Origin: Streblospio benedicti
Lineage: Eukaryota; Annelida; Polychaeta; Spionida; Spionidae
NCBI GenBank assembly: GCA_019095985.1
Contig: CM032666.1
Coordinates: 2,198,855 to 2,262,854, forward strand
Direction: 5' to 3'
Length of the DNA: 64,000 nucleotides
Positions 47,303 through 59,100 of the stretch are shown here, one piece after another. The notes below the pieces were generated by a model. That model saw only the letters and a program-made list of their open reading frames with translations, was not told the origin of the DNA and did no database searches. Positions within the stretch are counted from its first letter, which is position 1, and every line of letters starts with the position of its first letter. A program made the position numbers and the translations under genes.

Positions 47303-50300
47303 TCAGCCGATCCTGTACTTTCTGATGACCCCGTCTCGACACGCTGTGTAGAAAGCGTTGCCGTCGGAAACGACCTTGTACACAGGGTCACAGTCGGAGC
47401 CGACCAGCTCCTGACTCGTGTCCAATTCCTCCGTTATGTAGAAACACGAACCATCACCTGCAATAGAAACGATTACTAGTTTTTAGCTACGTGGTTCAAG
47501 TCATTATTGTTCAACCTTCGTTTAAAGTGTCTATTCATAGTTTTTTTCTTGCTTTAGAATAAAAGTTCATTGGTCATTTTTACCAAATCATAAGGCTATT
47601 GGATATTAATATAATGATGATTAATTGTAAACCAATTAATAAATTGTTGGTTTTTATACTACTTATTCTGTGTGTTAGGAGACAATAAAATTTCGGGTAA
47701 TTATAAATTACGCGAAATTTTATTGTCTCATAACACACAAAAAACCAACAATGAGACCATCTGTGTCGTCTAAATTTAAACAAATTGAAAATAAAAATTA
47801 ATAAATGAAGAACTTAACTAACACTTTTTCTCTGATATTTTTGTGAATGAATAAAACATTTTGTACAGGACAGATCATTAAAAAATGGCGATCGGATCTT
47901 ATCATATGCAATTGAAAATTCCATTTCATGTTTCAAAATGGCCTGCATTCTCTCATCTTTAAAATTATCCTTTAGCTAACTCAACTATATTCAATGAAGT
48001 TTATTCAGTCTTGGAAAAGTCACAAAAATATAAAGGGTTAAATTGCACTGATGATAAAACAATATCTCCAGTTTCTGACCTGTGGTGGCGTAAAATCCCT
48101 GTTGGTGCGGCAGTAGAGACAGAATGGCTGCTCGGTTCTCTCTGATTACGGGGATATAGCAGATAAATACATTACATATGATATATAATAGAATAATAAT
48201 ATAATATAAATAGAAATAAATTTTTTAAAAACCCATCAAATTAATTACATTGAAAATATTTCTCATGCATTAAAAAAGTTTATTAAAAAAAAGACATAAT
48301 TTCTGCGAAATATATGTACACATTATATATCATATAAACTTCATTATATATCATCTTCAGATTCTTCTTGATGTCAATATTAGCTTTACATCAACCAAGT
48401 AGATAGTTAATCTTAAAAAAAGGTGGCAGGCAACAACTCAGTAGTGGGTCCAAGCTGTTTTGAGGTTAAGCGTTAATTGCCACTTTTGACGGAAAAAAAA
48501 TTGAAGCATCACCTCACAAAAATCCACTGCAATTATCTCTTTTAAAAATTGCAATTACATTGTGAAAACCCCATCTTACCAAAAAGCTGGACACACTCTT
48601 GAATACTCCTCTACACCCCCAGTCAAACAACCTCCTCCCAGCTCTCACCTCACTATAGCGAGTGGTGTGTCGGTGCGGCGGAGGTCCAGTCCTACCAGAG
48701 CTCCCTCCTCCGTTCCCGCGACGACCACGGTGTCTGACACCGCGGAAACGCAGTTCACAGCGCTCGATGTGGGCAGCGAAAACACCTGAGGTACAAAATA
48801 CGGAAAAAGATTTTGTGAGCCACGATATTATCCTCTACTGTTGGTTATTATATCTTATTCCAGCCACAGAATAATGAGATTATCCGTGATATCAAAAATT
48901 AAACAAATTGCAAATATCCTCTACTGATATCAGTCATTTGAGCGTTCTCTGATTATCACCTGTAGCACAAAATCTAATTTCACGTGTCAGCCATGTTGAA
49001 AACCAAAGAGAGGCTCTTTACCACGTGACGACAAACAGGGTAGTTACAGGATTTTCATTTCCATTTTCCTTGATTTTTTCTGGATTCAATTATAATTTTC
49101 CCTGATTTTTACGAACCAATAAAACACAGGCAGAAATGCTTTGAAAAGTATCCTGACAATTATTGATCATGAAATTACATTAAAATCAAGTTCTAAAATT
49201 AAATAAAGGAAAGAAATAATTAATTCTCAGAACAGTCAGTTAATTCGAACAATGTGCTTTTACAAACTTAACCAATGACAATTTTTTTATGTTACAACAT
49301 CAAATTCCATTATTTTTCCATTATATTTTTCACTCAAAATCAAATTCCCTGATTTTTCCCTGCAGGGAATTTTTTCTGGCAATTTTCCCTGATTTTCCTG
49401 ATTTTCCAGGGATACCCTGGACAAAAATGAAAACAAACCAGGTACTTTGAGTGGATTTCTACATGATTCTTCTCACCTGTGAGCGAGAGCGGAGGCAGCA
49501 GCCGATAAGACGATCGTTCTCACAGCCGAGAAGCAACAGCTTGCCTGCCGTCCCCACTTCTTTCTCACCTACAGCAACAAGTTCTTGGGTTCAATTCTCC
49601 GACGCATATCAGTTAGCCAATAGGAGCAAAAGTAGTCAGTATAAATGCAATTTATAAAAGGTCTAAAATTCAAGCCTCAACTTTTAGGTGATAGGTAAGT
49701 GTTTACTCACTATTCACCGCATTTTCCTTATTTTCTCAATCATATAGCATATACAATGTATTTCTACACTAATCCTCAACATCTCAAACACTCAGAGGCA
49801 ACAACAGTATTTTGTAAAATTCTCTTAACACCGCCTCATCCGCTGCATAATTAAGTGCATTCATCCAAGTATCATTCAGTTATGTGACTCGCATCCACAT
49901 ATTATTGAATTCAATGGTATGAGACTATGAGAAGTAACCAAAATCTTCTGATGGAAGTTCATTTATTTTCCTGGATTTGATAGACAAAAATAATCATAAT
50001 AGTTTTTTATCAGAATAATACAAGCAATTTTTTTTACACTAAGCTTTCAACAGTCTGTTTTGTTCACAGTGATGATGTCATTCGTCGTTCATCGGTTCAT
50101 GCTGTTCATCACTGTGAACAAAACAGAAGAGATTGTTGAAAGCTTAGTACAAAAAATTGCTTGTATTATCCTGAATAAAAACTATAACGATTACGCTATG
50201 ACAACATTGATTTTTGGTAAACCCAAACACTTTATACCTTAGCAAATATTTTCGACCTTGTCTGTCAGACAGTCTTTTTCAAGCTGACGTCACACAGGAT

Positions 50301-53300
50301 GACAGGATGTGACGTCAGGAAGTAGGTCAGTGTCGGGGGGGCGCGGGGGGGCTGTCCCTGCAAGCCGCCCATGGCTTCAGTAGTGTCATATGCGTGCGAT
50401 AAGGTGTATGCACCTTCATCTCGGTTCATTGTTTTTTGCGTTTTCCTGTCATCCTGTGTGACGTCAGCTTGAAAAAGACTGTCTGACAGACAAGGTCGAA
50501 AATATTTGCTAAGGTATAAAATGTTTGGGTTTACCAAAACTCAATGTTGTCATAGCACAATGAATCTATTCCATTTATAATGATTACGTTTGTCTAACCA
50601 AAATCTGTTTACTAAAATAGCACTTCACCTGTGGGTGCGGTTCTTCCGGCAGCCGGCAATACCCCGTCTGCCGGTGTGTCTAGCAGAGCACACGAGTTGA
50701 TGATCCCGGCCTCAAGTGTGTCCCACTTTGCCAAAGTATCCTAGGTGCATAGAGGGTTAACTACTGATCAACACTGCACAAAACCAATATCAAGATACAA
50801 ACCATTGTTTCATCTCACAATATTTTTGTTGACAATACACATTCAACCCTGTAATTTTACTCTATACATGCAAATATCATGATACAGCCACAATATACAG
50901 ATTTTGAAAAATACGCCTTTTCTTTTTCTTTAAACCAGTCACTTACAGAGAGGATAGTCAAAACCTTGGTTAAAGCATCTTCAAAGCAACTTCAAAGCAA
51001 TCTATTGATCGGACTGAGGTAATTATCTTTAATGTTATTTTGTCTTTCATTCTTTTGCTGTTTACTATTCCAAAAAAACTTCAACAAATTTGAAAAGGAG
51101 TCTGTTGACTCGAAACATGTTAAGATAATAAAGATATGTAAATGAAAAGGTTTGATCGTTTTTTTTTTAATAGTAAACAGCAAAAGAATGAAAGACAAAA
51201 TAACATGAATCCATATGCTGTATACCAAGTTACTAGAATACTATAATTATCTTTAAGGTTAGTCTTATCTGTTAAAGTGTTAGATACTTGCACTTGGGTT
51301 ACACACGTGGGTTATTAGCTTTAATTGTTTGAAGTAACACACCATTTACACACCAGGGATGATTGAAGTGACTTTTTCCATTTTTAAAAAATTGTACCTA
51401 TTACCTGAAAAAGGTAGTGCCAAAAAAAGATTATGGTGGTTTTTCAAAAATGTACGCATGTGCATACTGTGTGTATACTTATGATACTTCCCTGATTTAC
51501 CAGTGTGAGTGATTGATTATTAGATGTTTCGACGCTTGTCGAAGTACAAGTTTCCACGTCTGCCGTACCTGCGTGCTGCAGTCCCACAGCCGCGCAGTGC
51601 CATCGCGCGACACCGACACGATGTTACGGCCGCGCTCCACGATCGCCGTGTCCGTGATCGCTGACACACACAATAATGGATTTTTAACCTCTTGATTTCT
51701 AAGACTATTACAAACAGAAATTAGTTTTTGTATAGCATGACTGCCAACCCATTCTATCACTCAGAGTATTGGTGTTTTAGGGTTCAAAATATGTATTCTG
51801 CTGCGAAAATGCAACGCTACTTTTAGTATTCTGTACGATGATATTTAAATACTGAATTTAAGGGTGACCACAGAATTTTGAAAATGAAATTGCCTGATTT
51901 TTCCCGATTTTTCCTGACTGTTTTTACTGATTTACGTTTGATATTTAAACCTGATTTTAAGACTCAGTCACACCTTTACCACCTCATTTTGATCATAGTA
52001 TAGTTGTTTATAATTGGGTGTGAAAGGTTAGTGTACATGCTAAGCTCATTTTATAAAGATGTTTTTGTAAAAACAGCATGTCTAAAAAATTTATCAAAGC
52101 CCAATGGAAAATAAACAAATATGAATTGTACGTATTTTTTAATATTTTTAGATTCCCCGATTATTTTCCAAGTTTGTATTAAAAATTCACTGATTTTTCC
52201 CTGATTTATTCAAGATTTTCAAATTCCCTCAAACACTTATCATAACCATCTGTGGTTGTGGGGATTCATGTTTTCTGTATTTATATTTCATAAAAAAATA
52301 TATCATTGGCAAAAATGACACTAAAGATCACTGAAACTATATTTTGGTGATAGAGTTTGTATTCAGGTATTGGTCGGTATTACCTCCTGTGTGTCCAATG
52401 AAGGTTGCTGCACATTGCCCGGTCTCCGCTGACCAAACCTTCAGTCTCATGTCCGCAGCACCACTCAAAACAACCACGCCCGACGGGAAAAAACGACAGC
52501 TCCCAATGTCGCCGATGTGGCCCTTCAGCTCCCTCTACATGATATGAAAATGTTGGATTTTTTTTTCAGGGATAATTTCTTAACTCAATGTTCTTAAATG
52601 ATTGGATTTTTTAAACCACTAGAAATATTTTACAATTGAAAACATATTTTACTAGTTGACTCTTCATATTTACCCAATACATATTTCAACTCACTCACAG
52701 ACATTCACATATAAATAAACTCTGGCTCACAAAAGTCACTCTCACTGTCTAGTGAAAATTCTGTTTCATTAAAAAAAACTTACTCTGACTTGGCCCTCGT
52801 CTGTTGTCCATATGCGGAGGTTGGCATCACTATCAGCAGACACACCGAGGCCACCTGGTGTTACATCCAGACACTCCACCTGCAGATCAGTCTTACATAT
52901 AGAAGGTAAAATTTTATACAACTCTAGATTTAGAGCATGTTTTTTTCTTCCCTTTAAAAGTAAGAAATTCATACAGGTGTCATGAATTCTAAAACTATTA
53001 AGTGTATACAGAAATGATCCATGCATGGCAGGATTGAAAATGGGACTGGTTTGATATTTTTCGTCAGATGGTTTTAATTAACATAAGTCTCTGATTGTGA
53101 CTGGTAGAATTAGGTTTTTTGGAAGAGTGGGGTCATGAATTAAGCGAGACAGATAGATATTTCCCATTACTTTTGAAATAAGACATGAACTAAAGACTGC
53201 TGCTTATTATTAATGACCAGCTCAATTTGTTTCAAAATTTCACAGCCCAATGGGCATGCAGCGATGCTACATTTACCATATTTAATGGGTGCCTTTTTCT

Positions 53301-54849
53301 CATAAAGACCGGCTACATTTCATAGTTGTGATCTGTCTGTAAAATTTTCATGAATTTCATAAGCTTTCTAAGTAAGGGATATTTTTTTCAGGGGAAATGA
53401 GGGCATATGGTCTGTGGACTTGTCTATGCTAGCTCTATACTTACCCCTTTTTTATTTTGATGAACGGAATAGAATGATACATCTGGTGCCTGGAAGCGAC
53501 AGCTGACTTCATGAACAGGTGAGACAGTATAGGAAAGGCTAATTGACCTCTGCAAACATAAACAAAATACTAAAATCATATGAATACAATGTATGATACA
53601 TCATGTTTGATCAACGCTTATGACTGTTGGGCTGCAGCAAAACTGGGGAGAGCGAGGCAAATATCTCATTTTTTTCTAAAAACATCCATTTGCCCCATCA
53701 GATTTTGCATTAATTAGCAAATACAAATGACAGGTCAGTGTTGGTAAATGGTGTCGTCAGAGTCTCGTCACACGCATATTTTAGTGACGTGACGAGACTC
53801 TGACGTATAAGATAAGATAAACTTTATCTAAAGTCGATATATATTATACAACAATAAACACAAGCTCTATAGAGCTTTTGATCGACATACACAACAGATG
53901 TTGAATTCTAAGCATTAAAAGAAAAATCACCAAAGCAGCTAAAAATTGCATACCCAACAAAAACATCCATAGTTAATTAAAAACAACATGCAGTACAATT
54001 ACAGATTTTGCCATTCCATGACTGTAAAAGATTTATAAATTGATTAAAATTTCCCACTAATCTTATAATATTATGTTCGGGCAGGTCGTTTCAAAGTGCA
54101 GCAGCACCTGAATGATATTTTACCATATTTAGTGGTTCGGACTCGAGGTAAATCTACAATATTAGAATATCTAAAACTGTAGTTTTACTATTTTTGAAAT
54201 GAAACAAATTATGATAACACAGAGGAGCTAATTTGTACAACATTTTAAATGTATCAGTTGCCATTGTTCTCATTGGTCTAATATGTCGAGACTCTGGCGA
54301 CCAAATCTAGACTAAAAAATACAAACCGAACATATATTTGAAAAGAGCATATGTTGAACCATTTCATCACCTTGGTGGTGTCATGAACTTTAAACTTTCC
54401 AGTAGGCACTACCAGAGGAATGCCAGATCTAGACTTTCCCGTTGTTTCCAAATCACCATATACAGTTGGTTCACCTGTCAAATGCAAAATGTATCACCAT
54501 TTTAGTACAGATTCCTAGTGTATAGCATATCAAAATAATCCTTACACCATACTGCAAATGATAATACTTCCACCTGTCATACAGTTTTCAGCTTTGATAA
54601 ATGCTAGTAGTTTACATTGAATTTTCTTAAACCAATATGATTCAGCATATTACCTGGTTGCTTGAAAGAAACCCACGCTTTCTCACCATCACTATAATTA
54701 AAAAATACAAACTTCATGTCATAATAAAGAATACCGAGTTATTAGTAATAATAAGTATGTCGTATAAATAATCAGCCAGTGACTAACTTGAATGCCTCAT
54801 TAAAATCGGATTGAATTATGATTCGAGCTTTTTCTCTTGTTGTCGCCAT
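47303..54849 (-). CDS. PAAF1: Proteasomal ATPase-associated factor 1, WD40 protein, 12 exons
   Basis: PAAF1 binds the ATPase ring of the 19S proteasome and restrains or assists 26S assembly. Exons: 54788-54849, 54654-54691, 54371-54474, 53445-53549, 52784-52879, 52384-52534, 51569-51660, 50629-50740, 49477-49568, 48649-48785, 48080-48141, 47303-47457. Phases agree throughout, giving 401 residues (human 392). An N-terminal arm (MATTREKARIIIQSDFNEAF... 'GEPTVYGDLETTGKSRSGIP') precedes WD40 blades: 'LGVSADSDANLRIWTTDEG', 'GHIGDIGSCRFFPSGVVVLS', 'RLKVWSAETGQ', 'TDTAIVERGRNIVSVSRDGT' and 'ARLWDC', the best-conserved part of the family. The C-terminus 'DPVYKV...FYTACRDGVIRKYRIG' matches the human end. 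ATG at 54847-54849 is the first in frame. Introns carry several long palindromes and a LINE end. Divergent neighbour WDTC1 starts 1268 bp away. Confidence 0.95.
47643..47752. repeat. Hairpin of about 110 bp in a PAAF1 intron
   Basis: 'gacaataaaatttcg' and 'cgaaattttattgtc' face each other around a short AT loop. The outer parts 'attgttggttttt' and 'aaaaaaccaacaat' also pair, with some unpaired bases in the left arm. Confidence 0.65.
49036..49419. mobile_element. TIR element rich in 'ccctgatttt', 384 bp
   Basis: The left end CAGGGTAGTTACAGG and the inverted right end CAGGGTATCCCTGG share CAGGGTA. 'gacaaa' flanks both sides (49030-49035 and 49420-49425). The interior repeats 'ttttccctgattttt'. 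The ends recall hAT elements, but the flanking match is 6 bp, not 8, so the borders may be off by a base or two. A more decayed relative lies at about 51870-52240. No coding sequence. Confidence 0.55.
50011..50172. repeat. Foldback with about 65-nt arms in a PAAF1 intron
   Basis: 'ataatacaagcaattttttt' and 'aagctttcaacag' on the left pair with 'gttgaaagcttagtac' and 'aaaaaattgcttgtattat' on the right; inner arms 'tgttttgttcacagtgatga' and 'catcactgtgaacaaaaca' also pair. A small internal gap separates the two blocks. Confidence 0.75.
50195..50556. repeat. Foldback with 111-nt arms, about 98% paired
   Basis: Arm 50195-50305 is the inverse of 50446-50556 with about two mismatches. The arms contain 'gaccttgtctgtcagacagt' and 'aagctgacgtcacacaggat', themselves rich in short palindromes. 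The 140-nt loop contains a G-rich run at 50333-50351 and no coding sequence. It lies directly beside the 50011 foldback and about 70 bp before the exon at 50629. Confidence 0.85.
51032..51206. repeat. Foldback with perfect 38-nt arms
   Basis: 51032-51069 and 51169-51206 are exact inverse complements (38 nt; core 'cattcttttgctgtttacta'). The 99-nt loop holds 'gtctgttgactcgaaacatg' and an AATAAA, a phrase of the kind seen near 3' ends of Penelope-like elements. Confidence 0.8.
53755..53805. repeat. Hairpin with perfect 17-nt arms
   Basis: CGTCAGAGTCTCGTCAC (53755-53771) pairs exactly with GTGACGAGACTCTGACG (53789-53805) around a 17-nt loop. It abuts the 3' tail of the LINE fragment that follows. 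Confidence 0.75.
53806..54295 (-). mobile_element. LINE 3' end (CR1/L2-like) in PAAF1 intron 3
   Basis: Read on the minus strand, broken frames give 'LYKLAPLCYHN', then 'GAAAL*NDLPEHNI' and 'FNQFINLLQSWNGKICNCTA', the end of a CR1/L2-type ORF2 with its C-x-C-x2-C tail. It then runs into a 3' untranslated region ending in repeated 'TTATCTTATC'. Same orientation as PAAF1. 5'-truncated and with stops, so inactive. Confidence 0.65.
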
Positions 54850-56116
54850 CTTTGTGTATCCCCAAATGGTTCTATTCAAAGTATTACGACATACGCTATG
54901 TGCTCAATTTATTATGCTCAATTAAGAAATGTCTAAAATATTTGTGTACTTACAATCATAACTGACTTATGATTTTCATCACAAACAACAGATATTAATA
55001 TTCGTATCTCAACAAGTACGTCGGTGTTTACTTCCTATATTTACGACATCATCTATGCCACTTTGAGAAAATATTGCTCATTAATTAAAAAATGGTATAA
55101 CAGGGTAAGTCAAATGCCAACAACATAGAGAGCGGGCTGACTAGTTTTAGAAATTAATAATGCATAATATATTTTATGTCTTGCGTGTACATCAGTTGGA
55201 AATTTAGTGTTCTTTGTTGAAGAATGCTGCAACTTCACCCTGTCCTGACGAGACTGAGTGATCATGTCCCTTTAAATTCTGTGTAATATATATATAGCTT
55301 TAATTACTATTTCATGTCAATGATTTTTGCATTACATGCAAATTTCAGTATATACGCATCATAGCTACCTTTATACATATTTATTGTCTACAATCTTATT
55401 TCATTGCTGCATATTTTGTGTTGTGCCCTCCTGATTGAGTTTTCCATTCTGTTCAGTTGTCTATTAAATTGCTCTTTCACACTGCTCTTTCACACTGTCA
55501 CTGCATATAACTATTGTTTCAATATCTACCCGGGGGTTAATGTGTCTATTTCTAATAAAAATAACTTTGTTGATTTGAGAAGTAAAATTCAAATAATTAT
55601 CATTCGTGGCCATCAAATATCCACACTTTACTATTGACCAGCTAGCTAGGATATCCTAAAAATGGCAGTGCGCTCGATTAGCATTCCCGGGGGCTACAAT
55701 TGAAGTTGGTGAAAGTCTTCTGGCCTTCTGATCTGACAATTACTTTCAGTACTCCATTGAGAATTAACTGATCGATACATTAAAAATCCTTAATGGTAAC
55801 GTTATGAATGATATAGTCACTTTTGCATATTTCAATTTTTATTTATTTATTTTCAATGATGAATTTTAATTTTTTATTTCAATTTATTAGGCAAATGCAT
55901 GTCGTCTTCCTTAGCCATCGAGAAAATGAGGTCCTGAGCCCTCTGGGCCACCAGCTGTCAATAAGAAATCCTGATGTCCAGCCCTGCCACAACAAAATGT
56001 CATGCCCATCTTGCAGTCATACATTATTGTCTTGAAATTTAGTAGGACCTTTTAATATTGGTATATGATGTATGTCTGTTGACGTATTATAGATATGGCA
56101 TTTGGACTTTAAGAAA
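54850..56116. other. Divergent promoter region of PAAF1 and WDTC1
   Basis: 1267 bp between the two start codons. Each gene's promoter must lie here or in unseen 5' exons. The region is AT-rich; I saw no CpG-rich block, TATA box or known site I would defend. A stretch at about 55905-56020 is GC-richer and shares 'ccaccagctgtc...cagccctgc' with 17320-17350, suggesting a dispersed repeat, not an exon. Confidence 0.5.
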
Positions 56117-59100
56117 ATGAGCCTCTTCAAAAACATTCATCAGGTTCTCAGTGAACGTCAAATACACGTAAGAACAATTTTATTATTGATACGGCTGACA
56201 AAAATAGAGATTTTTGTGTGAAAATCAACTAAATATTCTAAAAAAAGTTATTTAATTATTGAATTAGCTGCTGACTAAGATTGTTAATCATCTGCAAGAA
56301 ATATCAATATTCTGTATGAAAGATACAGGTTATAATTTATATATGAAGTGATAAGTTAATCGTTTGTAAGTTGTGTTTTACCTGGGTGAAGCCAAGGCCA
56401 GTAACTCAGCCCGGGAAGTCAGCAGATTCCCAAACAAGATGGAGGCATAGTCTCTCTATTCAAATCATAATGTTCCATCAAAACTACTAGGTGTGTAGAA
56501 TTAGATTGCACATTTTGAACATGTAAGTTCACAAATCAAGTTTTGATATTTTCATCATGTAGCTGTGACTCCACATGGTGTACCAAACAACAAAATTGGG
56601 GGGTTCACCCTGCATGCTGACAATTTTAAAACCTGATTTATGAACTCATTGGCAAGTTTGACATATTTTCAATATGTGCAAGCTAATTATTTACACATAT
56701 TGTTGACGCATTTAAAATTATTAAACTATGAACTTTAGTACAAGAAATTTAAATAATTACCAGAAAAACATTTAAATCAACGGACTATGCCTTCATCGTG
56801 TTTGGGTAATTCCTATAATACAACCCCGGAGTTATCGGGCACGGCTATAGCCTGGTGTCTTTGAGACTCATCATAATTTGAATGTCATGATCAGAAATCT
56901 GATTTGTTGCTTGTTGATGCTTCGTGTCCCTTTTCATTCATTGAAGTATTTTGACAACAGAATGAGCGGACAATTGCCTTTGAGCGCAGTGCTCAGGTGA
57001 CTCCTGACTTGGTCTGCAGGATTGGCCTGGAAGCAGAGCTCACAGTGAGTGCAAGTGACAGTTTACCTCTAAGAATCTACCTTACCCTAAAAGTAACTGT
57101 TCTTTGAATGTAACATTGGAGAATCTAAACTCATTCGCTGATGCTTTCAATAAATTGTCTGGCAATAGAGATTCTGGTGTTATTCAGAAGCTAAAATCAA
57201 TGTCATTCTCAATATGTATTTTCAGGGCCACAATGGCTGTGTGAACTGTTTAGAATGGAATGAGCAGGGCACGTAAGTAGCATCACATTGCCATCTTTCA
57301 CCTTTTTTTATCTAGATAATAAATATAATTGAAAATAACTACCACTTCGAGTGACTGAAACTTAAATACCAATAAATGTCCTGAACTTTCAAGTGACCTT
57401 ATATCCTTTTTTACATGTCGTGCCTCCCATTTAAGACTACTCGCGAGTGGGTCTGATGATGTACAGATCCAGATTTGGGATCCTTTTCGCCACAAATCGC
57501 TGCACCAGATCCGCACTGGACACACGGGAAACATCTTCTCTGTCAAGGTACTTAATTTTAGCTTTTCTATGTAAACTTTTTAACTAATCTGAATTAAGGG
57601 GCTACCATTTATCATATAGATGCATGCATGTGCACAAGCAAAACTGATGTGCAATTTTAAACCGACACCTGTGTAATTTAGTGCCATGTCGGTTTGTCGG
57701 CGAGTGCATCTACTAGGAGATTATGAAAAATAACAAACCAAGGGAAACATATGAAAAAGTTTTTGATTAGTGGCAATATTTTGACAGCAGACATTTTCGA
57801 CCTATTTTGAGGATGGTAGCAGCTGAAAATCATTCCTAATGGCTTGACATTTTCATCCGCAGCCATAAGAAATTGTTTTCTAATGTGCTGGGTAGGAGCT
57901 TGCTTGCTATAGAAAAGAGCGAGACAAAAATATAATTGTTACTTTATTATGTTTTCAAATTTCTATCTGAAATGAAACCTGGATATTTCTACACCATTTT
58001 GTTCTTTTGCTCTCCCCATAGCTCTGTAGACTATCAGTAAAATTCATGATGTTTCAAAATTCAGCATATGTTTATATTTCAGTTCTTGCCCAATTCCAAC
58101 GACTCTATGATTGTGAGTGGAGCAGCGGACTGCCGGATCCGGGTGCATGACATCAATGCTCAAGAAGCCACACAGGTCCCATTCTTTTTTTAAATTAGTG
58201 TTGATTTTTAAACTTGGGTGTACCGTCTATCCTTAGATGTAATTTTATCATTAGACCTTTGACTTTATGGAAGGCAGGTTGCAGAGTGGACTTGTGAGTT
58301 ATTCTGAACTGCACAGTGATTTAGTGCTCTCTGATTGTGGGTTTGAAACCCACTGGAGTCTGATGTTGTCCTTACCTGACTTGGAGTCATAAGTCTGTTG
58401 GCATGATTACATCTTATATCGATTATCATTATTACGCAATACATTTGTATATTTTTTACATAAAATATGTTTGAACTGAAGGTTTTTGATATTTGGTATG
58501 ATACATGTATGGTTTTTTTTTACAAATGTTCATTTTCATGTAATAGATGGAAAATAAATTGATTTATATTTTTAAAACCAGGATATGTGGTATAAAAAAT
58601 TCTTTCAAAAGCTTGAGTTCTTGCATATCTAGTACCAAAGTACACTCATACAGAAATGCATTGCTTTCCTCATTTTTGATATATCGATAATTCTCTCTGA
58701 TAAGTGATAAAACTTCTTTTTGAAAATGCACTATGCTGATGGTATAAGTTCCCATACACAAATGTGTGTACTAGTGGGGTGATTATCAACGTGCATGCTC
58801 TTATTATGTAAGGCAAGGGAACTTTATGCGTATGTAGCACTGAAATTGCTTCAATGTAATTGCTTACTTGTAAACGTGTTCAGATTGGAAATATGAAATT
58901 GCACCCCTGATTGAGGAATTATAAGTTAATTGTTGTGTCATGCTCATAGGAATACAACTTGCCTAATTGTTGAATTGCATTAACTAGAAATGTAGTTCTT
59001 GTTCAGAACCTGGCACCTTGCCCTGATGTTTGCCTGACATGAACAATGTCTTAAAAAGAAATCAATTTCATTTCCAACTTGTGCTCAACTCATAATGCTA

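Noticed and set aside
55823-56035. 70-codon frame between PAAF1 and WDTC1
   Set aside because: Partly shares sequence with an intron repeat near 17.3 kb; no family likeness.
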